Shown here piece by piece: positions 8,858 through 17,883 of a DNA stretch of 64,000 bases. The position numbers and the translations under genes were made by a program. The stretch's first letter is position 1, and every line of letters begins with the position of its first letter. Under the pieces are notes generated by a model, which saw only the letters and a list, made by a program, of their open reading frames with translations, searched no databases and was not told the origin of the DNA. The DNA comes from an uncultured Saccharospirillaceae bacterium (GTDB lineage: Bacteria; Pseudomonadota; Gammaproteobacteria; Pseudomonadales; Oceanobacteraceae), in the NCBI GenBank assembly GCA_947503895.1, contig CANNFT010000004.1, positions 388,871 to 452,870 of the forward strand. The letters are read 5' to 3'.

Positions 8858-10312
8858 ATGGGTAATGATGCTTACAAAGTAGCGTACGAACGAGAGAGAA
8901 AGGCCCGACATGCCGCAGAAGTGTTGCTGGATGATAAAACTCGTGAAGTCCAGCTCAGCATGGCAACCATACAAAAGCAATACGATCACCTAAAGGTTCA
9001 GAAAAAAGAATCCGATTATCTTTTAGCGGTTGCGAGACTGACCCAGTCTAAAGGTACCTTGAAGGAAATGGTGCAAGAATACATAGCACAAACACAGTCC
9101 TTTTTAGGCGTTAAAATTGCGAGATACTCTTTTTTTGTCGATGAGGATTTCAAACAGGGGCCAACGTTCGGAGTAGATTACGATTTACCACCCTTTGATG
9201 ACAACGTGTATAAGAAAATTTATGAAGCTGAAGATAGGGTGCAGCTAGCACTTTCCGATATTGCACCAGAGTCTCTGGTGGAATTACTAAAAGAACATCA
9301 AATTGAAAAAATTTATTGCCTGCCAATTAATCGTTTTGGAATCACCACGACCGTTTGTGAGTTTTATGCAACAGCAGAAATTGATATTCATGTTGATATG
9401 CTTGATCAATGCTTGGTTGCAGGCTATCAAGTAGGTGGTTTGCTAGAGCGTGCATCCAATTTGAAAAAAATTGAAGAGAACTATGAAGAAATTAAAGCGA
9501 ATCATGAGAAGCTAAAAGAAACACAAAATCAATTGGTACATTCTGAAAAAATGGCGTCACTTGGTCAGTTGGCGGCGGGTGTTGCACATGAAATAAATAA
9601 CCCAGTCGGATTTGTCATGAGCAATATCTCAACGCTAAAAGAATATGCAGTTGACTTAGGTAAGTATTATGAGCTTTCTCAAAAAGCAATAGCGGGAGAT
9701 GAATCTGCGAAAGGAGAATTAATTGAGTTGGACAAAAAGTTGGAGTTTAGAGGCATTTTTGACGATATTCACGATATAGCCGCCGATACAGTCGATGGAT
9801 TAAAGCGCGTAAAAGATATTGTATCCAATTTAAAAACCTTTGCGAGAACAGATGAAGAAGCCTTTCAGAAAGTAGATGTGAACCAATGTATAGAAAATAC
9901 CATTAAATTGGTTTGGAATGAAATCAAGTATCACGTCACATTGACCAAAGATCTTGATCCATCCATGCCCTGCATCATGGGAAAAGAAGGGCAAATTGGT
10001 CAAGTGATAATGAATATGCTGGTGAATGCTTCACAAGCCATGGAAGGTCAGGGGGAGCTTGCAGTCAAGACAGAGGTGATACCTGGCGGATTAGTATTGA
10101 TCAGCATTCGGGATAATGGCAAAGGTATCCCCGGTTCGTTGATTAAAAAAATATTTGATCCATTCTTCACAACCAAAGCTGTAAACGAAGGCACTGGGTT
10201 GGGCTTATCTATTTCAATCGGAATCATCGAACAGCATAGCGGTACTATAGAGGTTGATTCGGTGGAAGGTGAGGGGACATGTTTCAAAATTCGATTGCCG
10301 TTAGCTGTATAG
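8858..10312 (+). CDS. hnoK: H-NOX-associated sensor histidine kinase (HnoK-like)
   Basis: A 484-residue soluble kinase without membrane segments. The N-terminal ~60 residues are coiled coil, residues about 65-200 a GAF-like region, then a second coiled coil. The dimerization and phosphoacceptor box has H244 in GVAHEINNP. The ATPase domain shows an N box (NMLVNASQAM), G1 (DNGKGIP), F box (FDPFFTT) and G2 (GTGLGLSIS). H-NOX proteins bind such cytosolic kinases and inhibit autophosphorylation when NO is bound. Probable targets are the two receiver proteins encoded just upstream, and HnoB-type enzymes elsewhere. Confidence 0.9.
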   Translation: MGNDAYKVAYERERKARHAAEVLLDDKTREVQLSMATIQKQYDHLKVQKKESDYLLAVARLTQSKGTLKEMVQEYIAQTQSFLGVKIARYSFFVDEDFKQGPTFGVDYDLPPFDDNVYKKIYEAEDRVQLALSDIAPESLVELLKEHQIEKIYCLPINRFGITTTVCEFYATAEIDIHVDMLDQCLVAGYQVGGLLERASNLKKIEENYEEIKANHEKLKETQNQLVHSEKMASLGQLAAGVAHEINNPVGFVMSNISTLKEYAVDLGKYYELSQKAIAGDESAKGELIELDKKLEFRGIFDDIHDIAADTVDGLKRVKDIVSNLKTFARTDEEAFQKVDVNQCIENTIKLVWNEIKYHVTLTKDLDPSMPCIMGKEGQIGQVIMNMLVNASQAMEGQGELAVKTEVIPGGLVLISIRDNGKGIPGSLIKKIFDPFFTTKAVNEGTGLGLSISIGIIEQHSGTIEVDSVEGEGTCFKIRLPLAV

Positions 10313-10360
10313 TCCGTCACCAATTAATGACTTCACCTTTACTCGCTAACGGCCAATGGG

Positions 10361-10759
10361 TTATTGCTCGTACATATTTTGAATAATCTCGATGCTAGGT
10401 CGAATGACCTCACGCCATGTTGCTTCAAGCTCAAATGAAAACTCCGTATCGTGACGGTAAAGTGTCTCCATTAGTGCTTCAACCCATACACTATAGTATT
10501 CAGGTTTAATATCCATATTGGCTTTGCTATGGCTATCGCCGAGCGCGCGAATTTTTGTATCCGGCATACCTCGAGCGTGCATAACAAGGCATAATATTCC
10601 ACTGCGGAGTAAACCGCGTTGAGTTTCCATATTAGTATCTTTGAACATGCTTCGTACATCATCAGATTTTCCCATGAAAATGGTGTAAAAATCTTCAAAG
10701 AATGCGGGTTTATGACATGCTCGTCCGTAACTTTGAAATACTAATTCTGAATTGGTCAC
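10361..10759 (-). CDS. Single-domain globin-like protein
   Basis: A 132-residue all-helical protein. The pattern fits a bacterial globin: an F in the CD region (DVRSMFKDTNM), a candidate proximal histidine in ALGDSHSKANMDIK, and the following GH-type segment YYSVWVEALMETL. It converges on the H-NOX kinase gene with under 50 bases between them. Globins near H-NOX genes may bind or detoxify NO or O2; this is inference from position. The heme-binding residue choice is tentative because the sequence is divergent and short. Confidence 0.7.
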   Translation of the reverse strand: MTNSELVFQSYGRACHKPAFFEDFYTIFMGKSDDVRSMFKDTNMETQRGLLRSGILCLVMHARGMPDTKIRALGDSHSKANMDIKPEYYSVWVEALMETLYRHDTEFSFELEATWREVIRPSIEIIQNMYEQ

Positions 10760-11746
10760 TGACTATCCTTTTTGGGCGACTAAACGAAAGCCGACTCGCC
10801 GAATGGCTGATAAATTTAAGCGACGAACTTTACTGATCTTGCCTAAAAAAAGCAAAAAAAGTCTATTGTTGGCCTAGAAAAGTTTAGGGTACAGAATTCA
10901 CGTGAGCGACTTGGAAGGGTGAAAAGCATGCATAGTATTGAATGCGAATAGATGAAAAATAAGCTGTGATGGCTCAATTAAGCTAGCATAATAGTAAGAT
11001 GGTGAATACCTTGCAGGGATTCTACTAAAAGAGCTGAGTGCAACCAACGATCATAGTAAATGTAACTGAGGAGGCAGTAATTAACTGTCGGCATTGTCAA
11101 ACAATCTGGCGGGATCACTAAAGAAGCGATGGGGAACATGCAGCGCACTAGAGATGGTCTGTTGAATAGAAAATCACCTTTTAGTACTAAGACACGTATA
11201 GAGCTTATACTTTTGGAGGGCATACGTACAACCAATGCCCAACATTTTGCATTTAAGTAACTAATAGAGTCATTCGGCCATGAAAAAATTAAAATAATGT
11301 TCAGATTCCTTTGAATCCTGGGACAAAATAAAATTTAATAAACCCATCTTCCAAGCTTTGCCTTTAGTAATATTTGAGCGAAGAGCATAATAAATATCTC
11401 CCGATTAAAGATTTTATGGTGGGTCTATGTCTGATCATTTTTGGATTAAATTGTCAGGTACCAGTTCGTCATAAAACGTCGGTTTCGGATATTTAACGTC
11501 TAGCATTTTATTTTGACTTGAGAGAGTCAGCTAAATCATTCGCCGGTTGCTTAATTTCTACCTAAAGTCGAATTTAGTAGCGAGCTACTAATAGATCGAA
11601 TAGCTAGTAATCTAAAAGGTATGAGATAGGTGATAAATACACAGATAGAAATATAACGGCAGTACAAAGAATTTACATTCCTATAATGTGAATGTAAGCC
11701 AGTAAAGATTAAAATTACGTAAATATAATTTAGCAAGAGTGAAAAT
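10760..11746. other. Long intergenic region left of the tail cluster
   Basis: Nearly 1 kb of AT-rich sequence without a convincing gene. A 60-codon plus-strand open frame at 11081-11260 has protein-like composition (TRDGLL, TKTRIELILLEG) but no start codon or SD. It may be a decayed fragment and is not annotated as a gene. The region carries the first copy of a direct repeat (11281-11350) and presumably the promoter for the injection-system genes. Confidence 0.45.
11281..11350 (+). repeat. Direct repeat, copy 1 (upstream of first cluster gene)
   Basis: About 70 bases imperfectly repeated at 12242-12318. Shared blocks are tgaaaaa, cctttg, tcctgggacaaaa and ttaataa-ccc. Inside this copy is a small hairpin, gattc-cttt-gaatc. 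The two copies flank the 164-residue gene. Candidate roles: regulatory element, processing site or scar of a duplication. Confidence 0.55.
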
Positions 11747-12241
11747 ATGATTATTGATCTGAAAGTCAAACAGAATGAAATAGATTATGTGGTAGAAAGT
11801 CTATTTGAGTGTAAATACAAAGAGGTTTACTCTAAAATTGATGAGCTTAGAAAAGCAAGGGCATCTATGTCGATAGATGGCCATGTGGTCGTGTCACTTA
11901 ATGAAGCACAAATTGAAAAAGCGCTCGAAATAATTGGTGAAAAAAAATTTAAGGATGTATTTGAATTGGCTGCCAAGATTAGCGAGCAATTAAATTTTAA
12001 TGATGAGGTGCCAGAAAGTAAGAAGTTAAAAAATGAGGAGGCAAATTTTGATAATGACTTGGCCTTTTCTTTAAAAGATGAATCATCGGTAGATATAATG
12101 AGCGAAGCAGAAAATATTGAAGAACCTATAAAGGGAAATAAGCTAAATAGTGGGTCGTCAACGCTACAAGAATCCCTTCCTAAAGATCTACTTGAACGTA
12201 TGGCTGAAAGAAAGAAAAGATTAGATCGTGCTTTTTTATAG
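11747..12241 (+). CDS. Unknown 164-residue protein with internal repeat, first gene of the cluster
   Basis: I do not recognise this family. The first ~85 residues contain two related helical units: IDYVVESLFECKYKEVYSKI and, about 46 residues later, IEKALEIIGEKKFKDVFELA. Both have acidic and aromatic residues in register. The remainder is acidic, low in hydrophobic residues and probably disordered, ending in a basic helix (LERMAERKKRLDRAFL). It has no signal peptide or membrane segment. Its position at the head of the tail cluster, bracketed by a direct repeat, suggests an assembly or regulatory factor. That is inference only. Confidence 0.6.
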   Translation: MIIDLKVKQNEIDYVVESLFECKYKEVYSKIDELRKARASMSIDGHVVVSLNEAQIEKALEIIGEKKFKDVFELAAKISEQLNFNDEVPESKKLKNEEANFDNDLAFSLKDESSVDIMSEAENIEEPIKGNKLNSGSSTLQESLPKDLLERMAERKKRLDRAFL

Positions 12242-12318
12242 TGTGAAAAATAATTAATTAAACTCCCAGAAACCTTTGCTTCCTGGGACAAAAAAATATT
12301 AAATAACCCCATGCTCAA
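12242..12318 (+). repeat. Direct repeat, copy 2 (upstream of gp37-like gene)
   Basis: Second copy of the element at 11281-11350, starting right at the stop of the preceding gene. Here the core forms a stem tcccag ... ctggga around a 13-base loop. The primary sequence of the hairpin differs between the copies, but a potential hairpin exists in both. Confidence 0.55.
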
Positions 12319-12422
12319 ATAATTCCATCAGGGCGAATTCAATAGTACGCACTATCTAGCCGGTCATTCTGACGTATTCAATTGGAAAGAATAGAGTGTT
12401 TATATGGTGCTCTGGAGGTCAA

Positions 12423-13649
12423 ATGATCGATATCCATTATTTTCAAAGTAGAGTCTGTAAAGACCTGGTTGAGAATAACGTAGTACAGAACTGCGATATT
12501 CTAACGGAATACTCTGGTGGTATGATTGGCTCTATTATTGATTCGATTGATGCAACACCTAGGCTGCTTCTATCAGTGGTGGGTACTGGAGAATTGGATT
12601 ATACGGCTACGGGAGAGACCGACGTTACGCTACATGTAGTTGGGTTTCTGGTGGCAAAAGCGAATTCAAATGCAGTTGATGAATTAAACTATGATGAGTT
12701 GCATGGAACTTATTTAGAAGCCACTGCCGATTCTAGCGCGGAAAGAACTAAAAATAATGAACCTAGCGCTGCGCTATTACATCCAGATTATTTGTCAACT
12801 AATAATGAACTATCAAAAATAGATGTAGTTAAAACGGAGGCGAACTTCTTCCAGTCGCTATCGAAACTACTGTCCTATATTCCAATCAAGCGGTTCACGT
12901 ATCCAGGCTCATACCCTGCCATAAAAGTGGAGAGTATGGACCTGCATGGTTTAACCAAAGACTTTAAACCAGATACATCTACTTGGAGAACCGGGGTGTC
13001 TGTACTGTCGAGAGCTTCAGGACTCTTTGAAAGTGCTCAAAGTGCAATAAACTCATTATTGTTATGGTCTATAACGTGGGAGCAAAAAGTAAGAGTATCT
13101 AACGCGGAGGATTTGTCAAATACCCTTCAGAAACTTCCCGATAATGTAGAAGCAATTCAGCACTTAGACGGAACAGAAATAGAAGCTGATCCCGCCGACC
13201 CGGATGATAGAAATATTCATCGTGATAAGCCCGTCCCTAATATAATCGATTATAAAATAGACTATCTCGACAGCAATAAATCTGTAGCATTGGATATTTT
13301 AAATATTAATGAACCACCCATTATCTCGTTCACGCTATATTGGGGACGAGTGGTTGATAAAGTGGAAATAGAAAATATAATAAAAAAGGTAGCGGTGTAT
13401 GGACGCCTAGATGGATTTGGAAAGATAGGTGAAGTTAACTCTTCAGATAGTATCAAGGGTTTTGAACAAGGTGCCACCGATTATATAAGCCTTGAAGGTG
13501 AAAACCCACCAATAAAAGCAACACATGTATTGGTTTATGCTAAGAACTATTTTCGTGAATCGACCATACCAAAAATATTAGAGATAGTCAGAGATTCAAG
13601 TGGCATTAAATTTCAAATTCCTATTGAAAACACTGACACCACTCCATAA
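12423..13649 (+). CDS. Phage gp37-like tail completion protein with C-terminal decoration domain
   Basis: A 408-residue protein. The N-terminal part resembles Mu gp37/DUF1834-type tail proteins: an N-terminal helix (YFQSRVCKDLVEN), a 'TPRLLLSVVGTGELDY' strand pair and the strand VTLHVVGFLVAKA. The C-terminal ~110 residues carry a beta-rich domain seen repeatedly in this cluster (FTLYWGRV, then KATHVLVYAKN). The start is the ATG at 12423 because an excellent SD (ctggagg) lies just upstream; a longer frame would begin 27 bases earlier without one. Its place before the spike gene suits a tail terminator or connector. Remote similarity only. Confidence 0.5.
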   Translation: MIDIHYFQSRVCKDLVENNVVQNCDILTEYSGGMIGSIIDSIDATPRLLLSVVGTGELDYTATGETDVTLHVVGFLVAKANSNAVDELNYDELHGTYLEATADSSAERTKNNEPSAALLHPDYLSTNNELSKIDVVKTEANFFQSLSKLLSYIPIKRFTYPGSYPAIKVESMDLHGLTKDFKPDTSTWRTGVSVLSRASGLFESAQSAINSLLLWSITWEQKVRVSNAEDLSNTLQKLPDNVEAIQHLDGTEIEADPADPDDRNIHRDKPVPNIIDYKIDYLDSNKSVALDILNINEPPIISFTLYWGRVVDKVEIENIIKKVAVYGRLDGFGKIGEVNSSDSIKGFEQGATDYISLEGENPPIKATHVLVYAKNYFRESTIPKILEIVRDSSGIKFQIPIENTDTTP

Positions 13650-13703
13650 AACTGGTCTATTTGCATATCTTTAACCCGCTGTGAATCGCAAAGTGGTTTT
13701 ATT

Positions 13704-14846
13704 ATGAATAGTAGAGGCTCTTTAACTCGTGCGAATAGCACGGGCGTAACGGCTAATAACATCGTTAGCATTGGCAAAGTAGTTGCCTTGGATGAGAAGG
13801 AAGCGAAGAATCTAAAACCACAGGATAATGATATTCCTCCATTTCAGAATGATGTTCCTAGAGTTTTAGTTCAAATAGGCGGGACAGAAATAGGTACTTA
13901 TACGCGCACCTGGATGCCGTGGGTCATGCAGCGGGCAGGTATAGATACAGAATGGTGGGCACCGGAAATTGAAGAGCAAGTTTTGGTAGTGAGTATATCT
14001 GGCAATCCAGCTTTAGGAATAATTATTGGATCAATTTATAGGGGAGATCACTTTCAATTTGGTCTGCCAGTTAAAGCCACATCGGGTAAGACAATTGACT
14101 TAAAGACAAAGCTGCCTGATAGCTCTATCAATCGAGATATGTGGCAACGTATTCATGGTGATGGAACAGCGTTTACCTATAACCGATATTTGCATCAATT
14201 CTCTCTAGATGTTCGTGATAATAAGCCGCCAGAAAAAAAAGGTGAAAAATCAACAGAACAGGAAAGAAAAAAATCAGCAGAAACAGCTAGAGGAAAATCT
14301 CCAGCATTGCTGAAAAGCACTATCGAAAAAAATGAGTTGGATTTAAAACTATGGAATAAAGCTAAAGATAAGTTACCTAGTTCAGAACTAACGTCAACCC
14401 CAAATTTGTGGCATCAAAAATGGAGAAAGAGTGGTGACAAAGAAGAAACGGTTGCTGAAAATAAAATTGAAGTAAAAGGTAGTGGAACCAAATTAACAGC
14501 GAAAGTAGCAGACAGTGAAAAGAAAGGTATTTATCTTGATGCATCAAGCGATGGTGCTCTCACCATTAATACGACGAAGAATACAACCATTTTAATTGGC
14601 GAGAAGAACAATCCAAAGATAAAAATCAAATACGATGCTGAAGGTGGTGGTGATTTCACAGTAGAAACTGAAAAAAACGTCAATATAAAGGCTGCAAAAA
14701 CAGTATCAATTACTGCGAAAAATATAAAAATAAAGGGCGATACGGAAATTGATGGTGAATTAACTGTTAAGAAGAAAGCTCAGTTAAAGAGCGGTGCCGC
14801 GATTCAAGGTAACGTTAATATAAATGGCAAATTAGATGTAAAGTAG
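13704..14846 (+). CDS. Baseplate assembly protein V (spike), P2 gpV-like
   Basis: A 380-residue central spike protein. The OB-fold domain of P2 gpV is clear at residues about 55-125: RVLVQIGG, then TRTWMPWVMQRAG, TEWWAPEIEEQVLV and GIIIGSIYRGD. The C-terminal part (about residues 245-380) is a run of short strands rich in K, I and T (SITAKNIKIKGDTEIDG), consistent with a trimeric beta-helix needle. Between them lies a lysine/glutamate-rich insertion of about 90 residues that P2 gpV lacks. It should form the membrane-puncturing spike below the tube. Confidence 0.85.
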   Translation: MNSRGSLTRANSTGVTANNIVSIGKVVALDEKEAKNLKPQDNDIPPFQNDVPRVLVQIGGTEIGTYTRTWMPWVMQRAGIDTEWWAPEIEEQVLVVSISGNPALGIIIGSIYRGDHFQFGLPVKATSGKTIDLKTKLPDSSINRDMWQRIHGDGTAFTYNRYLHQFSLDVRDNKPPEKKGEKSTEQERKKSAETARGKSPALLKSTIEKNELDLKLWNKAKDKLPSSELTSTPNLWHQKWRKSGDKEETVAENKIEVKGSGTKLTAKVADSEKKGIYLDASSDGALTINTTKNTTILIGEKNNPKIKIKYDAEGGGDFTVETEKNVNIKAAKTVSITAKNIKIKGDTEIDGELTVKKKAQLKSGAAIQGNVNINGKLDVK

Positions 14847-14854
14847 GGTGTAAG

Positions 14855-15286
14855 ATGGGGCTAATATGTGTGCATGGTGCTCAAGTGGTTATTACGCCCA
14901 CACCTCCAGTAGTATTTACTAAGCTAGCTGACAGTATTCCGGGTGGAAAGCAACAAAAAATAAAAATTGGTGGGAAGCCAGTACTAATTCAAGCTGATTT
15001 AGATGCATGGGCTAAAACGTATATGACAAACTACATTAATGGCAGTTTTAGCATACCTGGCATGTCAGCAGGGAAGACCGCCGTAGCCGCAAATTTCACG
15101 GTAAAGTCATCAGTTTCTGGAAGCCCACTAATTAAAATGGATAGCCAAGTAACGTTAACCATAAGTGTAAATGCACCCGCTCAAATGCCTGCGCCACCGG
15201 GTCCCAATATCCCAGACCCAGTTCCAATACAAATAGCAACGGTCAAATTTGTTAATAGCGGACAGTTTAAATACCAGTCTTTATAG
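14855..15286 (+). CDS. Small spike-associated protein (PAAR-like or tip candidate)
   Basis: A 143-residue protein encoded 8 bases after the spike gene. It has a hydrophobic, glycine/proline-rich beta composition: KIKIGGKPVLIQADLDAW, then GSFSIPGMSAG, then a proline run (PAPPGPNIPDPVPIQ). PAAR-like tip proteins sit in this position in many contractile systems, and the 'GGKPVL' and 'GSPLIKMDS' stretches resemble PAAR-type turns. The canonical metal-binding His/Cys set is not obvious, so identity as a spike tip is inferred mainly from position and length. Confidence 0.45.
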   Translation: MGLICVHGAQVVITPTPPVVFTKLADSIPGGKQQKIKIGGKPVLIQADLDAWAKTYMTNYINGSFSIPGMSAGKTAVAANFTVKSSVSGSPLIKMDSQVTLTISVNAPAQMPAPPGPNIPDPVPIQIATVKFVNSGQFKYQSL

Positions 15287-15327
15287 AAGGTAGACCTAGA
15301 AATTAATTTAATGCGGAAATTTAGTAT

Positions 15328-15672
15328 ATGTATGGCATGAATAGCGAAAATGGAGAAATTTCAAACGGTACCCCGTACTTAGGGCAATTAGTTCGGGACG
15401 TTTTGATAACACCCATTGGGTCTAGGGTGATGCGTCGTAACTATGGTAGCCGTCTATATACGTTGTTGGATAATCCAATTGATGCGGCGCTAGTAGCTAA
15501 TATTAATGTGGCAGTAGTTGAAGCATTAACCGCTCATGTGCCAATCATTTCCATAACGGCCATAGAGGTAAATCCGGCAGAAGGAAACCAAACGGGTAAA
15601 ATTAGATTAACAGTAATGGGTTATTTGATTAGTGAAAATAAACCAATCGAAATCAGTAATATTATAGTTTGA
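15328..15672 (+). CDS. Baseplate wedge protein, gp25/P2 gpW-like
   Basis: A 114-residue member of the gp25-like family. Recognisable features are LGQLVRDVLITPIGSRVMRR near the N-terminus, LLDNPID, and the C-terminal half with ITAIEVNPAEGN and GKIRLTVMGYLI. Gp25/gpW contacts sheath and wedge proteins and is near-universal in phage tails, type VI secretion and eCIS. Two in-frame ATGs are possible (15328 and 15337); neither has a strong SD. Confidence 0.92.
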   Translation: MYGMNSENGEISNGTPYLGQLVRDVLITPIGSRVMRRNYGSRLYTLLDNPIDAALVANINVAVVEALTAHVPIISITAIEVNPAEGNQTGKIRLTVMGYLISENKPIEISNIIV

Positions 15673-15825
15673 GTGCTTAGGTGTCTTCGAACTAACAATA
15701 GAATTCACCGCATTGAATCCAATGCAGTGATTTAATGCAATGTAAATCAATCTATATAACCTGATACGAAACGTTCGTAGGCATTCGGGTACACGCAATA
15801 AAATAAACTGAAAATTGGAGGAAGT

Positions 15826-17004
15826 ATGGAATTTCTGCACGGCGTAGAAGTTTTTGAAGTAGATACGGGTAGTCGCCCCATAAGAGGGGTTGCTTCCTCG
15901 ATCATTGGATTAGTAGGGACATCTGATTTTGATGCTTCGATAAAAAAGAATGATAATGGAGCTGATGTTCTTACAGGTATCGCTAAAATTGAGGATGGCA
16001 TCCCCACGTTAATACGCAATATTGCTGACGCAAGAAAATATTTTGGTAATGCTGTGTACAATAATGAAGATAATAGCATTGCAGCGGCGCTAGAAGGAAT
16101 CTTTGAGCAGACAAGCGTTCCGGTAGTTGTAATTCAAGCTTCAGGTGTAGCAGGAACGGTCACCGTGAAAGATGCTATTGGCATGTTAAAAACTGCTGAA
16201 AGTGTTGTAGGTCTTGCTCCCAAAATACTTATCGCACCAGGGTTTTCAGAAGCTCATCGAGGTGATCTTGAGTCATCAGCTGAATCCTTACGGGCAATAG
16301 CTGTGGTAGATCACTATGATGATTCAAACTCAATTTCAGCGCCAACCGCTAAGCCATCTGCAAGTGATCGTATTTATAATGCTTACCCCAAAGTAAAAAT
16401 AACGCGTAAAGAAGAAGATAGTGGGAAATTAGTAGATAAAATATATTCTGAACCGGCATCCTCACGAATTGCAGGAGTTATTGCTAAGTCTGATAGTGAG
16501 AGAGGCTTTTGGTGGAGCCCATCAAACCGCACGATCGCTGGGATTGTAGGAACTGAAAAACCAATTGGGTTTTCGCTGGGTGATAAAGACAGTGAAGCAA
16601 ACTTTTTAAACAGTATAGACTACGCCACAATTGTTTATCAAAACGGCTATCGTTTATGGGGAAATCGGTTGTCACATGATCGCTGGAGGTTCATTAGTGT
16701 CCGTCGAACCGCTGATATGATTAATGATGCCTTACAGCGTGCTCATTTATGGGCAGTAGACAGAAATATTACTGCGACGTACTTAACTGATGTTACGGAA
16801 GGTGTTAATTCCTATTTGAGGTCCCTAAAAGCGCGAGGAGCGATTATTAATGGTAACTGTTGGGTAGATGAAGAATTTACAACGGTAGACTCAATTGCAG
16901 ATGGAAAAGTGACTTTCGTATTTGATTTCACCCCGCCAAGTCCAGCAGAACACATTACATTCCGTAGTGTCATGACGAATAAATATCTATCGGAGGTATT
17001 CTAA
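15826..17004 (+). CDS. Contractile tail sheath protein, P2 gpFI-like
   Basis: A 392-residue sheath subunit, the usual size for P2 FI (about 396). The N-terminal HGVEVFEVDTGSRPIRGV, followed by SSIIGLVGTSDF, is the classical FI opening. Residues near VGLAPKILIAPGFSE and the C-terminal domain (DRWRFISVRRTADMI ... YLRSLKARGAIINGNCWVDEE) match the conserved contractile core. A perfect SD (ggagga) lies before the ATG. Only one sheath gene is present, unlike the two or three of Afp/PVC systems. It abuts the tube gene. Confidence 0.96.
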   Translation: MEFLHGVEVFEVDTGSRPIRGVASSIIGLVGTSDFDASIKKNDNGADVLTGIAKIEDGIPTLIRNIADARKYFGNAVYNNEDNSIAAALEGIFEQTSVPVVVIQASGVAGTVTVKDAIGMLKTAESVVGLAPKILIAPGFSEAHRGDLESSAESLRAIAVVDHYDDSNSISAPTAKPSASDRIYNAYPKVKITRKEEDSGKLVDKIYSEPASSRIAGVIAKSDSERGFWWSPSNRTIAGIVGTEKPIGFSLGDKDSEANFLNSIDYATIVYQNGYRLWGNRLSHDRWRFISVRRTADMINDALQRAHLWAVDRNITATYLTDVTEGVNSYLRSLKARGAIINGNCWVDEEFTTVDSIADGKVTFVFDFTPPSPAEHITFRSVMTNKYLSEVF

Positions 17005-17517
17005 GTGGCGACTTTACCTAAGGTACTCAAGAACTTTAACCTATTTATAAATAGTTCAAGTTACGCAGGTTTGGTTGAGGAGCTAACTCTGCCCAAGCTA
17101 ACCATTAAAACTCAAGAGCATCGAGCTGGTGGGATGGATGCCCCTGTCGAATTGGATATGGGCATGAATAAGCTTGAATGTAACTTCACGCTTAGTGAAT
17201 ACGAGCCAGAAGTACTCAAGCTTTTCGGTATTCGTAATGGTGCTAAGACCAGGATCACTATGCGTGGTGCTCTTGACGCTGATGATCATACACAGGTCAC
17301 CTCTGTTGTTATTACTCTTGAGGGAGCATGGCGTGAAGTAGACTTTGGTAATTGGAAGGCGGGTGAAAAGACTTCCTTAAAAGTCGCAATGGCACTTCGA
17401 TTCTATAAGTTAGAAATTGGTGATGCAGAGATGGTTAAAATCGATGTAGACAATATGGAGCGTGTTATTGATGGTGAAGACAAGCTTGAGAGCATGCGTT
17501 CAGCACTAGGCTTGTAG
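17005..17517 (+). CDS. Tail tube protein, P2 gpFII-like
   Basis: A 170-residue tube subunit, matching P2 FII (about 172). Conserved features are LPKVLKNFNLFINSSSYAG, EELTLPKL and RAGGMDAPVELDMGMNKLEC. It forms the rigid inner tube pushed out when the sheath contracts. The start codon is GTG with the SD cggagg about 8 bases upstream, directly after the sheath stop. A single tube gene (not the Afp1/Afp5 pair of eCIS) again points to a phage P2-type tail. Confidence 0.95.
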   Translation: MATLPKVLKNFNLFINSSSYAGLVEELTLPKLTIKTQEHRAGGMDAPVELDMGMNKLECNFTLSEYEPEVLKLFGIRNGAKTRITMRGALDADDHTQVTSVVITLEGAWREVDFGNWKAGEKTSLKVAMALRFYKLEIGDAEMVKIDVDNMERVIDGEDKLESMRSALGL

Positions 17518-17613
17518 AAATAACACATGTTTGACGGCAAAGAATACGTTAAAACTTGAGCTTTTATCTATACATCAAGTGATAGAAGCTCTATTAATTA
17601 GGAGTTAAATTAA

Positions 17614-17883
17614 ATGAGTTCAGCACAACCCATTACCGTTACCCTTGACGTTCCTTTCGAGTGTGAGGGGCGGCTAATCCAAAGTCTAGCAGTACATGAG
17701 CCATGTGTTCGAGATATTATTGCATGTGAAAAACAAGGAGGTAGTGAAGCGGAGAAAGAGCTTAACTTGATTGCTGCTTTGTGCCATATGGCCCCTCAAA
17801 GTCTATTAAGTATGAAGGCTAGAGACTATTCGAAACTGCAGGAAGCATGCGCTAATTTTTTTATGCAGAGCCAGAGCGTTTAA
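17614..17883 (+). CDS. Tail assembly chaperone, short form (P2 gpE-like)
   Basis: The unshifted 89-residue product. It occupies the P2 gpE slot between tube and tape-measure genes and has the family look: short, acidic/helical, with VHEPCVRDIIACEK and LNLIAALCHMAPQSL. In P2 the E protein and its frameshifted extension E+E' chaperone the tape measure during tail assembly and are absent from the particle. The stop follows QSQSV; ribosomes that slip at the T run upstream continue into the next entry. Confidence 0.85.
   Translation: MSSAQPITVTLDVPFECEGRLIQSLAVHEPCVRDIIACEKQGGSEAEKELNLIAALCHMAPQSLLSMKARDYSKLQEACANFFMQSQSV

Noticed and set aside
11081..11260. 60-codon open frame with protein-like composition left of the tail cluster
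   Set aside because: No start codon or SD, bounded by an upstream stop, and no recognisable family; reported only as intergenic content.
12423..13649. Afp16/DUF4255-type tail terminator for the first large tail protein
   Set aside because: The conserved DUF4255 pattern was not found; similarity to Mu gp37-type proteins is somewhat better.
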